A stretch of 20,323 nt of DNA from Branchiostoma floridae (lineage: Eukaryota > Chordata > Leptocardii > Amphioxiformes > Branchiostomatidae), in NCBI RefSeq assembly GCF_000003815.2, contig NC_049980.1, positions 33,613,204-33,633,526 on the forward strand, written 5' to 3'. Under the pieces are notes generated by a model that saw nothing but the letters and a program-made list of their open reading frames with translations, did not search any database and was not told the DNA's origin. The position numbers were made by a program, and so were the translations under genes. This document shows, in pieces, positions 8,046-17,082 of the stretch (positions within the stretch are counted from its first letter, which is position 1; each line of letters starts with the position of its first letter).

Positions 8046-8779
8046 TGATTTGCTGTGTTTTGTTGACATTAGCTAACAAGAGGTCAGAGAGCTTCTTCGG
8101 TTCAGTCATCCATCTGGTGACCCTATGACAGACAGGAAGTCTCCGTCTTGGAGACCAACATCTTCCTCAATTACCCTACCGTGACGCATCAGATGACCGG
8201 CAGAGCTTCTTCGGGATGTCAAAATTGTAGAAAATCTAATATTTATAGAAATCAGAATAACGGGATGTTTTGCTGCCGTAGGATAGTCGCTAGGATGACC
8301 AAAGTGTACTCTGCAAGCAGAAGTCTGTTTTTTGACGTATATTGTCAATCTTTTTGTTTGTTAGTCTGGCTTATGGATATGACGAAAACATGACAAAATA
8401 CAAACACCAACAAAAAAATGTCTAAAAATATGTCAGGAAAACAACTGGCATAAGACAGTATCAAAGGCTGGACAAGCAGTGTGCTTGTTGGACACTGGTC
8501 AGGTTTTCACATTGTCTTATGCCACCGGCAAGTCTGCTTGGAGATCAAATGCTCACCCACATACCTAAAATCTTTTGAAAATCCATCTTAAGTTTCAAAG
8601 AGTTATTTTTGCTGACAAACACAAATTGTTGACCTGGAAACAAAACCCCCTTCACCAAGGTAATAGATTTTAGTTAATCTGTGTTGGTAAACAATGGATT
8701 GTGGGTGCCAGGTAACCTATGTCGCCCCCCGTCTCAGTTCAATGTTGGACGGTGAGCTCAAATGTACAGCTTATCAGGC
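8046..8779. other. Intergenic stretch, no gene recognised
   Basis: No conserved reading frame, RNA gene or element end was found. A short word, GAGCTTCTTCGG, occurs at about 8088 and 8204. Part of 8460-8555 (GTTGGACACTG; CCACCGGCAAGTCTGCTTGG) loosely resembles pieces of the ZnF units near 2670-2740 and 5430-5460, so this may be decayed unit sequence. Confidence 0.4.
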
Positions 8780-10402
8780 GTCCGCGTCGACCTGGTGCGA
8801 AAGACCCGGCCTCTGCAGCCGTCTGAGTGCATGAGGCGGTGATATCGGGTGTTCACCTGTCCAGGCCTATGACGTCATGGTGGCCTCGGAACCACGGGAA
8901 TGTATAATCGCAACATATGGCCAGAAAGAGACATCTATCCCCCAAACTAGGGTGCCTATCACGAGCGCCTTGGCCAGGAGCATGGCTGGGGACACATGGC
9001 AGTCGCACATCTCGTCTCCGCTCTTAAGGGCCCTTAAATTACCCTGGGCCCCATTGCAATGCATTGCGCCAGGGTAATTTGCGCCTATTTTTTATATGCC
9101 GAGGAAGTACCACCGGCCTTTAGCACCAAGACATGCCCGTCGGCCGTCCGCGTCGACCTGGTGCGAAAGACCCGGCCTCTGCAGCCGTCAGAGCGCATGA
9201 GGCGGTGATATCGGGTGTTCACCTGTCCAGGCCTATGACGTCATGGTGGCCTCGGAACCACGGGAATGATAATCGCAACATATGGCCAGAAAGAGACATC
9301 TATCCCCCAAACTAGGGTGCCTATCACGAGCGCCTTGGCCAGGAGCATGGCTGGGGACACATGGCAGTCGCACATCTCGTCTCCGCTCTTAAGGGCCCTT
9401 AAATTACCCTGGGCCCCATTGCAATGCATTGCGCCAGGGTAATTTGCGCCTATTTTTTATATGCCGAGGAAGTACCACCGGCCTTTAGCACCAAGACATG
9501 CCCGTCGGCCGTCCGCGTCGACCTGGTGCGAAAGACCCGGCCTCTGCAGCCGTCAGAGCGCATGAGGCGGTGATATCGGGTGTTCACCTGTCCAGGCCTA
9601 TGACGTCATGGTGGCCTCGGAACCACGGGAATGTATAATCGCAACATATGGCCAGAAAGAGACATCTATCCCCCAAACTAGGGTGCCTATCACGAGCGCC
9701 TTGGCCAGGAGCATGACTGGGGACACATGGCAGTCGCACATCTCGTCTCCGCTCTTAAGGGCCCTTAAATTACCCTGGGCCCCATTGCAATGCATTGCGC
9801 CAGGGTAATTTGCGCCTATTTTTTATATGCCGAGGAAGTACCACCGGCCTTTAGCACCAAGACATGCCCGTCGGCCGTCCGCGTCGACCTGGTGCGAAAG
9901 ACCCGGCCTCTGCAGCCGTCAGAGCGCATGAGGCGGTGATATCGGGTGTTCACCTGTCCAGGCCTATGACGTCATGGTGGCCTCGGAACCACGGGAATGT
10001 ATAATCGCAACATATGGCCAGAAAGAGACATCTATCCCCCAAACTAGGGTGCCTATCACGAGCGCCTTGGCCAGGAGCATGGCTGGGGACACATGGCAGT
10101 CGCACATCTCGTCTCCGCTCTTAAGGGCCCTTAAATTACCCTGGGCCCCATTGCAATGCATTGCGCCAGGGTAATTTGCGCCTATTTTTTATATGCCGAG
10201 GAAGTACCACCGGCCTTTAGCACCAAGACATGCCCGTCGGCCGTCCGCGTCGACCTGGTGCGAAAGACCCGGCCTCTGCAGCCGTCAGAGCGCATGAGGC
10301 GGTGATATCGGGTGTTCACCTGTCCAGGCCTATGACGTCATGGTGGCCTCGGAACCACGGGAATGTATAATCGCAACATATGGCCAGAAAGAGACATCTA
10401 TC
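8780..10402. repeat. 366-bp satellite, about 4.4 tandem copies
   Basis: Units start at 8780, 9146, 9511, 9877 and 10243, and the last is cut after 160 bases. The copies are nearly identical. Copy 2 lacks one T (GAATGATAATC, period 365), copy 3 has GCATGACTGG for GCATGGCTGG, and copy 1 differs at its left end (GTCTGAGTGC). The unit is GC-rich compared with the flanks. It contains TGACGTCA (CRE palindrome), the 14-bp palindrome TTAAGGGCCCTTAA, and a 12-bp inverted repeat AAATTACCCTGG. Short frames of 62-66 codons occur on both strands in each copy and follow from the repetition, so I do not call genes. Confidence 0.95.
9024..9080. repeat. Palindrome and hairpin in the satellite (first of four copies)
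   Basis: TTAAGGGCCCTTAA (9024-9037) is a perfect palindrome. It overlaps AAATTACCCTGG at 9036-9047, whose exact reverse complement CCAGGGTAATTT lies at 9069-9080. The loop contains the palindrome GCAATGCATTGC. The hairpin recurs at 9401, 9767 and 10133. Such structures can extrude as cruciforms and may be the footprint of an inserted inverted-repeat element from which the satellite grew. Confidence 0.8.
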
Positions 10403-10455
10403 ACCTGGCCATGTTGATATAACATGACATGAGCTCACCTGGCATTGTTGATATA
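10401..10455. repeat. 29-bp minisatellite, left part
   Basis: About two units of the TCACCTGG-C-ATTGTTGATATA repeat follow directly on the broken end of the satellite (TATC shared at the junction). They are cut off at 10455 by an inserted element. The same array resumes at 11119. Confidence 0.85.
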
Positions 10456-11118
10456 AGGGGGCACACACCAGTTTATTTGGGGTTTCAATTGGAGGCGGCA
10501 TACCCTAAAGTCTAGCGACCAGCTCTACTAGGGAATTATCCTGAAGCAAAATAACTGTATATCTGGTGAAAGCATATTCCTTTAGCTACAAGACAAACTA
10601 AGTTTCGATTCTTCAACTTCTCTGATTTTAAAAAATCAGAGGGAGAAAACATTATTTTTGTGTAAAAAATAATGCAAAAAATCGGGCATTTTGGCATTGA
10701 AAGAAAAACATGAAGATGATTTTTCCGGCAAACACGACTGATACTGTCAGAAAGAGGAAAACCTAACGAGTAATCCAGCTAATTATAAAGAAAATTCTAG
10801 TACTACAGTTTTTTTAATCATCCACGGCGCGCGGCATTACAACTAGGCTTAACACAGCGCTTCAGAGGACAATCTAGGTCACGAGCCGAATCACATTCAG
10901 GCGTAGGAATATCCCGGAAGTAAGACGCGGACCAAAACACAATTTGCACCGAAAACACACCATTTCCTACGCTTTTCAGCCATGTAACCGTTTAATGTCA
11001 TTTCGCAGGAAATAATGAGAAATCTCAACTTAAACATGGACCCTCGGAAGCCTTTCGTCACTTTTTTCTCGCGCACTAGCTCGGACCCCTGTCGCGGAAG
11101 AACTGGTGTGTGCACCGT
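10456..11118. mobile_element. 663-bp non-autonomous inverted-repeat element inside the minisatellite
   Basis: The left end AGGGGGCACACACCAGTT and the reverse complement of the right end, ACGGTGCACACACCAGTT, match at 16 of 18 bases. TA (or TAA read one base further) flanks both ends. Removing the element restores GATATAACATGAG exactly as in intact minisatellite units, so this is an insertion. TA would suit Tc1/mariner and TAA would suit PIF/Harbinger. The ends also loosely resemble the Harbinger-type MITE at 18714. Internal hairpins lie at 10620-10641 and 10650-10674. No transposase frame is present. Confidence 0.8.
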
Positions 11119-11362
11119 TAACATGAGCTCACCTGGCATTGTTGATATAACATGAGCTCACCTGGCATTGTTGATATAACATGAGCTCACCTGGAATGTT
11201 GATATAACATGAGCTCACCTGGCCATGTTGATATAACATGAGCTCACCTGGCATTGTTGATATAACATGAGCTCACCTGGCCATGTTGATATAACATGAG
11301 ATCACCTGGCCATGTTGATATAGCATGAGCTCACCTGGCATTGTTGATATAACATGAGCTTA
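11119..11362. repeat. 29-bp minisatellite, right part, about 8.4 units
   Basis: Units begin at 11121, 11150, 11179 (28 nt), 11207, 11236, 11265, 11294 and 11323, with a partial unit at 11352. The consensus runs ACATGAGCTCACCTGG, then CATTGTTGATATA or CCATGTTGATATA. Each unit carries the E-box CACCTG. The variants alternate rather than being identical, so this array is older or less homogenised than the 366-bp satellite. Confidence 0.95.
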
Positions 11363-11720
11363 CACAAGCAAAAAATGTCCTTTTCTTGTAAAAAATCGCA
11401 AAATTGTTATTGGATCTATGTGGGCATATGATCAAGGCACCTCTTCACCAAATTTCAGGTCATTCGGCTGTAATACCAGGGTCCAGGGGGCCAAAATATA
11501 CCTAAAAATTTTAAAGGCAGATATGAAAAACATGGAAAAAAATCTAGGGGTATTGGCTCACTCTACCTTTGTGCCAAATTTCAAGTCATTCGGTCCAGGA
11601 ACGACGGGCATGATTCAGCGTTTTGAAGATTTGACAGAAGAAAGAAAGAAAGAAAGTAGAAACATTACGAATACAATATATTTCACCATACCTATGGTAT
11701 GGCTGAAATATAATTAACAC
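11363..11720. repeat. Probable dispersed repeat with AGAA run and terminal hairpin
   Basis: The segment has two related phrases, CAAATTTCAGGTCATTCGG (about 11450) and CAAATTTCAAGTCATTCGG (about 11576), an AGAAAGAAAGAAAG run (about 11638-11656), and an imperfect hairpin ATATTTCACCATACC / GGTATGGCTGAAATATA (about 11681-11714). The duplicated phrases, purine run and terminal hairpin suggest the end of a dispersed element. I cannot assign a family. The 99-codon frame across it is not convincing. Bases 11721-11852 hold a small AGAACT tandem (about 11812-11827) and nothing else. Confidence 0.4.
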
Positions 11721-11852
11721 ATCTAGATATGCTCAAGACAAGGTTGACTGCTACTTTGGTCCTGTAAGACGTCTGCGTGATATTCCTTCCAGGAAGTTTG
11801 CAGATTATGAACTAGAACTAGAACTAGATGTTTCCAAAAAGCATCACTACAC

Positions 11853-12194
11853 TATCAGCTCCGTGCTTGGGACGTCGCCAAAAGATGTTTCAGTGCCTTG
11901 GTTGTATGACGGCGCCATGCGGTGGTCAACTGTACTGCAGCCTTTTTACTCAAAGAAAACCTGAGCACCAACACGTGACAGGCCGCTTAATATGCCTCAC
12001 AAACAAACTCTTTTACGTTCGAAAAGTAACACAAACTCGTCAGGATACTTTTTGTGGTGCCTCTTAGTCCCCAAGAGTTTTTGAAACTTTATTTTTTTAT
12101 ACGAACTATTTTGTAGCTGAATTACCAATGAATCCTTCAGCCGCGGATCAATACAAAGGCCTTTCAGTTTGCCCGCGTTTTTCCCAATCGAGTA
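11853..12194 (+). promoter_or_regulatory. Conserved upstream region (putative promoter), unit 3
   Basis: This is homologous to 4165-4545, with AACACGTGACA (E-box at 11972-11977), CTTAATATG, GTGGTGCCTCTTAGTCCCC, and TATACGAACTATTTTGTAGC in the same order. Preservation of these blocks between units, while the introns and UTRs drift or fill with transposons, argues that they are functional promoter elements. Confidence 0.5.
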
Positions 12195-12331
12195 CGTTTC
12201 TCTTCGTTCTGAGTAGTTCGTGGAGAGTTTTACAATCTGCGGAGACATTTTTCCACATCTTTGGGCGATACATCGATCCCCAAGTGTACTACGGAGATTC
12301 AAAACGTTGTTTTGACCAGAATAACGTGAAG
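12195..12331 (+). other. Unit 3 non-coding first exon (5' UTR)
   Basis: It has CGATCCCCAAGTGTACTACG and then ends GTGAAG with donor GTACGT at 12332. The 5' edge is approximate. Its intron (12332-16814) is about 4.5 kb because of the repeats listed below, against about 1.0 kb in unit 2. Confidence 0.55.
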
Positions 12332-12504
12332 GTACGTGCGAGATGTTGATGAAAACCGGTGATTCAATCAACTAGCGTTGAGATAGCGTCGACCTCTCAG
12401 GAGACATGAACTGGCTGCCTTCGCAGACTTCTGACAGGGAAAATTTGGGGGAGGCACTTGATTGGTGATTTTAACATGGCTAAGGTTCTTTTTAATTGAC
12501 GAAG

Positions 12505-12725
12505 AAACGTGGAAACCCTTCTCCAGGCAGAGTCACATGAGATTCACATGCCCCGTGCCTCGACATAGAGAACCTTCACCCATGATGATCATGATGGAAA
12601 TCGCGATCAGCCCCCCTCCCCCTCAAAAAAGGCAGTGATGACATACCAGAAGCCTGAGAGCGAGCTTAGACAATATGATGGTTTCTTTTACCCGTTTGTG
12701 TGCCTCTGACTTCTGCTGTGTTCTG
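12505..12725 (+). promoter_or_regulatory. Conserved intronic block, unit 3 copy
   Basis: Here the block has GGAAACCCTTC, GAGAACCTTCACCCATGATGA, GGAAATCGCGA, CCCCCCTCCCC, TGGTTTCTTT and GTGTGCCTCTGACTTC. The reading frame found in units 1 and 2 is broken, which supports conservation of DNA rather than protein. Confidence 0.45.
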
Positions 12726-12886
12726 AATCCAGCATATATATTTATTCTCTATCCAGATCTGTGATTTTTTTCCTCAACTATGCATGATCTGTCAGAAATG
12801 ATATGATATGATGATGATCTGTAAGAAATTCCCAAGCAGAAAAGGAGCTAGGCTGGATGCCAGTCCCTGGCACAATCTCAAAAGTA

Positions 12887-13248
12887 CAGTCAAACCTGCC
12901 CAAGCGACCACCTCTTTTTAACGACCACTTGGCTTTTTCTCGGTCCCAAAAATTTTCCCCATTGACGTAAGCATTAAGTGACCTCTTCACAACGACCACA
13001 TGGCCAACGCGACTGCCAAAAATTGGGACCAAATCCCTGCCCATAACGACTGCATCTTTTTCAAATCTTGAGGTGTCATCGATTTTCAATGATAACTAGC
13101 GTGGTTTTGTGCCTAATTAAAATTGCTTAAACACAACGGAAACCATGCATCGTGCATGTTATGAGTCGATACTCTTCTAAGTGACCACCAGACCAAATTG
13201 ACCGCTTTTACTCCGTCCCCGGGTTGTCGTCTTGGGCAGGTTTGACTG
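12887..13248. mobile_element. Tc1/mariner-type MITE, 362 bp
   Basis: The ends are CAGTCAAACCTGCCCAAG and its exact reverse complement, and each is flanked by TA (12885-12886 and 13249-13250), the classical Tc1/mariner target. The interior has repeated GCGACCAC / CGACCAC phrases in both orientations and no transposase, so it is non-autonomous. A stray extra copy of the end (CAGGTTTGACTGTAC) lies at 13371-13385, so a second decayed copy may follow. Confidence 0.85.
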
Positions 13249-13549
13249 TACATGTATCTTTTCTTGGCCTTCACGTAACATGGGGCTTCCAAATATGGGC
13301 ATCCGCCATCTTTGTGCTCATTTTTTCGGCATCGCTTCCAGGGTTCCAAATATACATACAGGACTCAGGACAGGTTTGACTGTACTTAACTTGTAATTTG
13401 CACATAATTTTCGAGCTTCGCACATTAAACTAGAGTTCCACGAACACATACCTTTGCCAAATAAACCAGGTTTGTTATGTAGAATGATGTCTGTAGACAA
13501 ATGCGTTACTCTTTTCATTTTCTTTATAATTAAATGCTTGGAGTTGGTT

Positions 13550-15060
13550 TATAAAATTTCGGCATTTATTATGCAAATTAGATCCCAATTTACAATTAAT
13601 TGATATCAAATTGTATCAAGCATTACTTAAGCTATCAGCATACCAAAAATCATGATGATCCTTTGATCCATTCTTGACTTATTCTCTTTCAAAGTCTTTA
13701 AATACACCTCTTACTCTCTTCCCTCTTTCTCAGTTACATATGTGACAACTTTGATGAAAGTACTATAATGGGGAACGGGTTTTCTGCGCGTGGAGAATTT
13801 GCGCGTGCGCGTGAAAAATTTGCGCATGAAAAGCGTGAAAAAATAAAGTTCCTGAAATATGTCAGAAAATGTGCAGCAAGGAATTCTAAGGCAGAAAAAT
13901 TTGATACTATGATATAATTTCCCATATGTAACCAGAATTTTTGGTTTGAAAAAATCCTGATTTTTAGATCCCTTGGGAATAGATTCATTTGCATATTTTG
14001 AACAATCCCAAATCCCATTAATATCACAGAAATACATGGAAAAATTACTTGTACGTGTGTGTATGAGGTTTTATATTGTAAAATGTTACAATTTCAGGCT
14101 TTTCTCCATTCTAGAAGCTTCATTTCATCTTTTTTGAAGCAGATTATTTCACGCGCAGATTTCAAACTTTTTTGCGCGTGAAAACTTAACATTTGAAAAT
14201 CACTTGAAAATCAATCAGATCGAGATTTTGTACCCTAGAATGCAACAATACAATACTTAATTCCATTCTGTGCCATCTTGTTTCAGCTTTTTAAGTTTAA
14301 AACTGCAAATATTTTTTGAATCCCTTGGGAATCAGCTAATTTGCATATTGTCAGGCGCAGATTTTTCACGCGCAAGTTTTCACGCGCACATTTTTCACGC
14401 GCACAAAACCCCATCCCCTATAATGGAATGCAGTGGATTTATGAACTTTTCCTAATCAATTATGCAAATTAGCTGTTAACTTGCATAATAAGTATCACAT
14501 TATATAAGTCTTCATTTAGGCTATCTACATGCCGAAAATCATGACGATCCGTCAACACGTTAATATTTTCTCATTAATTATGCAAATGAGATCATCATTT
14601 GCATGATAAATATGTATTGACATTTCTCTCTTTCTCAGCTACATATGTGACAAGTTTTAAAGCCCTATCATGGAATGTAGTGAATTTATAAAATATCCTC
14701 ATTAATTATGCAAATTAGCTGTTGATTTGCATAATTGTTATCTCATTATGTAGGTCTTCACTTACGCTACCTACATACAAAAAAACATGATGATCCGTCA
14801 ACATGTTCATATTTTCTCATTAATTATGCAAATGAGGTCGCATTTGCATAATTGATATCTGTCGACATTTCTCTCCTTCCCAGCTACATATGTGACAAGT
14901 TTGAAAGTCCTATCATGGAATGTAGTGGATTTATAATTTTTCCTCATTAATTATGCAAATTAGCTTCTGATTTGCATAATTAGTATACCATTATGTAAGT
15001 CATCACTCATTCTATCTACATACCAAAAATCATGACGATCCGTCAACACGTTGTAGAGTT
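13550..15060. repeat. 246-bp tandem repeat with octamer palindromes (interrupted)
   Basis: Equivalent points TATGCAAATT occur at 13570, 14461, 14707 and 14952. The last two spacings are 246 and 245; the first is widened by a nested element at 13770-14418. Each unit carries CATGA-GATCCGTCAACA-GTT, CTACATATGTGACAAGTTT, TATCATGGAATGTAGTG, and inverted pairs of ATGCAAAT / ATTTGCAT, for example at 14708/14725 and 14826/14842. It looks like part of a dispersed repeat that was amplified locally. Confidence 0.8.
13770..14418. mobile_element. 649-bp non-autonomous element with GCGCGTG-rich terminal inverted repeats
   Basis: The left end GGGGAACGGGTTTTCTGCGC pairs with the inverted right end GGGGATGGGGTTTTGTGCGC. 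The match continues for about 38 bp with six mismatches. TATAAT (perhaps CTATAAT) is duplicated at both sides (13764-13769 and 14419-14424). Without the element the flanks join into a sequence that matches the intact neighbouring 246-bp units, so the insertion is certain in outline. Several GCGCGTGAAAA motifs lie near both ends and could be transposase sites. A phrase CCCTTGGGAAT...TTGCATAT is repeated inside (about 13970 and 14322). The superfamily is not assigned. Confidence 0.8.
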
Positions 15061-15473
15061 ATTCTCATCCAAAGTTTGAAAGGAAACCGGCGCCTGCAGT
15101 TCCAAAAAAGCCGCTAGGGGGCCAAAACTCACAGCACTTACTCTCTGCCTCGAGGGCTATCTACCACTCAAAAATCATGATCACAGCATGTCCAGAACAC
15201 GAGATATCAAAAATTGAGGTTCTGCTGCAGTACCTTAGCAAGCCGCTAGGGGGCCCATTATCGAACTTGACCTTCGTTTTCCCGACCCCTACCCACCTAC
15301 CAAATATTATCGGGATCCATCCAAGACTTCTTGAGTTATGCTGTTAACAGACAGACAGACAGACACACAGACACACACACAGACTCACAAGCCCAAAACA
15401 TAACCTTAGCCATTCTGGCAAAGGTAAATATTCTGAACTTGCAATCTTGCATGTTGAAAATACCCGGCCTATA
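15061..15473. repeat. Dispersed repeat with internal duplicate and ACAG/CACA microsatellite
   Basis: The phrase AGCCGCTAGGGGGCC occurs twice (about 15109 and 15240). It is followed by TTGAGTTATGCTGTTAACAG, an (ACAG)n-(CA)n tract at 15349-15386, and AAAACATAACCTTAGCC. From memory, this arrangement is typical of repeats scattered through amphioxus and other marine invertebrate genomes. It continues directly from the 246-bp repeats and may be the same family. Confidence 0.5.
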
Positions 15474-15481
15474 GTAGAAAT

Positions 15482-16046
15482 CAGGGCTCTAGCCAGCTCA
15501 AAATTTTTTTCCGTCAGCCAATTTCAATCGTCGTGAAAACCGCGAAAATTTATTTTCCCAATGACACTACAAAGTAGTAAATGTTGCCATCGACACCTTG
15601 AAAAACGGGTTTTAATGAGATTATCGTATGCGAAAGTATAATGGTATACATACCATTAGTGCGGCCATCACCTCACCTTTTTGTTTTGTTACTTTTGATG
15701 CACTCACTACTTTTTCTTTTTCGGAGCACCACCACCACCACCGGTCGCACTAGTGCCGTGCACCTCGTTTTTCTCACCTGGGCGGGATGCCCCTAAAAGG
15801 GGCTTTGCCCAGTATAGCATAGAAGTAGAAATAGAAAGGGCACCGACACACATTGTCAACAATCATAACAATAGCAAAACAAACAGTGTGTGGCTTTTCC
15901 GACCGTGGACAGCGTCCCCAAGCCGCCTGTAGCCTCCACCAAGGATTTTTGTCCGTCAAGGTTGACGGATTGGTTTTAAAATTTTTCCTTCAGACGCAGC
16001 AAATTTCCGTCAATTGACGGAAAAACGGACGCTGGCTAGAGCCCTG
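15482..16046. mobile_element. hAT-type non-autonomous transposon, 565 bp
   Basis: The 16-bp perfect terminal inverted repeats CAGGGCTCTAGCCAGC lie at both ends. They are flanked by an exact 8-bp target duplication GTAGAAAT (15474-15481 and 16047-16054). CAGGG-type ends with 8-bp duplications define hAT elements. CCGTCA motifs recur near both ends. There is no transposase frame; the interior carries a CACCAC run (about 15727-15741) and no convincing gene. Confidence 0.92.
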
Positions 16047-16054
16047 GTAGAAAT

Positions 16055-16544
16055 GCTGTGGAATTAGACACCCTGCTCTTAGACAGAACGACATGTGGAC
16101 TTCTTTCCTTTTCCTTCCTTGTTTTTGCCGGTAACTTTCTCCAGAAGCTTGAATCAAAATCAAAATTTGCTGATTAAAGCTAGCGATCCTCGTCGCGATC
16201 GCCGCCATTTTATCCAGGCAAAAAAGGAGCATGCAAATGCAGACTCATAATTTTACATGTAAAAATTCTATTTACACATGGCACAATTTTACATACATGG
16301 TACAAAACAAATAATAGCGATAGACATAATTCAAGTCCGTTCATTTCGGTCCTTTCTGTTACTTTAAGAGTCTCTTAAAGGAAGCCAGAGTTGGGGCTGT
16401 GCATATGTCTGGTGGTTCCAGATGTTGGGTCCACGGTAGGCGATGGCTCTTCTGAAGGTTTCTCGCTGGGGTTTTGGGACAGCAAGTTGATTGCTTGTAC
16501 TTTGTCTAGCTGTTATTGTGCTTTGGTCACGGCAGTAGACAAAC
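16055..16544. other. Remaining intron of unit 3, no feature recognised
   Basis: No conserved frame, RNA or element end is visible. TTTACATGTAAA-like and TTACATACATGG stretches near 16252-16300 are AT-rich simple sequence. Small frames here are not supported by the paralogous units. Confidence 0.4.
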
Positions 16545-16770
16545 AGAGGCTCTCTTCTGGTAATGTCTTATAAGTTAAACCACCAGTAAATCTGCTGGGA
16601 GATAACAGAAAAACAGTGAAGCAGTGTGGAGATCTGGAAGAAACCAGCTTCAAGCTGATTGGATAGGCAGTCAGAAAGCGGGAACCAATCAGTAGAAAAG
16701 CTAACACTCTCTCTATTTATCTTCTGCTCGGAGAGTTAGAAAATTGTGACTTTTTATCCCTACAACATTC
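16545..16770 (+). promoter_or_regulatory. Conserved proximal segment with paired CCAAT boxes, unit 3
   Basis: This is the counterpart of 5380-5645, with GTAAATCTGCTGGGAGATAA, an inverted CCAAT (ATTGG, 16658-16662), a direct one (ACCAATCAGTAGAAAAGCT, box at 16685-16689), CTTCTGCTCGGAGAGT and CTTTTTATCCCTACAA. The two boxes keep their opposite orientation and almost the same spacing as in unit 2. Confidence 0.4.
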
Positions 16771-16778
16771 AGACACAA

Positions 16779-16814
16779 GTAACAAACATTGAATGTTCCA
16801 TCTTTTCGTTACAG
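16779..16814 (+). other. Unit 3 branch region and 3' splice acceptor
   Basis: GTAACAAACATTGAATGTTC is followed by TCTTTTCGTTACAG. The exon starts at 16815, again 22 nt before the ATG. Confidence 0.7.
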
Positions 16815-16836
16815 AAGCAGATCAGCGTTTACTACC

Positions 16837-17082
16837 ATGGCAACAAGCAACAACAGGTCTGATGACGTGGGAAGCGGTTTGGAAGGGGAGTTTGCTGGCA
16901 GAGTTGCCTCAGGAAAAACCTTTCAGTGTGGGAAGTGTAGCAAGCAGTTCAGTCGGGTGGGTCTTCTGAGGGGTCACATGCGGACTCACACAGGTGAGAA
17001 GCCCTTCAGGTGTGAGGAGTGCGGCAATCAGTTCAGTGAGCTGTGTAATCTGAAGAGACACTTGCGGAAGACACTTGCGTGA
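16837..17082 (+). CDS. C2H2 zinc-finger protein, truncated 5' reading frame (unit 3)
   Basis: From the ACCATGG start this frame encodes 81 residues. The tail is [10 protein letters not shown]-type with the LEGEFAGRV box. One complete finger starting FQCGKC follows (contacts RGLG), and then a second finger that ends [10 protein letters not shown] before TGA (contacts ECNR), missing its last zinc ligand. A near-duplicate of AGACACTTGCG (17056-17066 and 17069-17079) moves the reading frame. Dropping 14 nt would join it to the 17-finger frame that follows, with an H-X4-H finger. As written, this allele could make only a one-finger peptide. The shift may be a real lesion, an allele or an assembly error. 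Confidence 0.8.
   Translation: MATSNNRSDDVGSGLEGEFAGRVASGKTFQCGKCSKQFSRVGLLRGHMRTHTGEKPFRCEECGNQFSELCNLKRHLRKTLA
17056..17081 (+). repeat. Imperfect 13/14-nt tandem duplication causing the frameshift
   Basis: AGACACTTGCGGA is followed directly by AGACACTTGCGTGA. The coding frame before and after differs by 14 nt. It lies exactly at the end of the second finger helix, where the paralogous fingers show a single CACATGCGGACTCAC-like junction. Confidence 0.8.

Noticed and set aside
8867-10174. Repeated 62-66 codon frames on both strands
   Set aside because: They are by-products of the 366-bp satellite. One copy is already altered by a one-base deletion, and no coding signature is visible.
10401-11362. 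Regular 29-bp repeats resembling a CRISPR array
   Set aside because: The units are directly adjacent with no unique spacers, and the genome is eukaryotic. It is a minisatellite.
12778-13089. Minus-strand frame of 103 codons
   Set aside because: Most of it lies inside the Tc1/mariner-type MITE and begins outside it, so it is a chance frame.
13711-14037. Minus-strand frames of 97 and 108 codons
   Set aside because: They cross the left boundary of the inserted element at 13770, and their content is inverted-repeat sequence. No protein family is recognisable.
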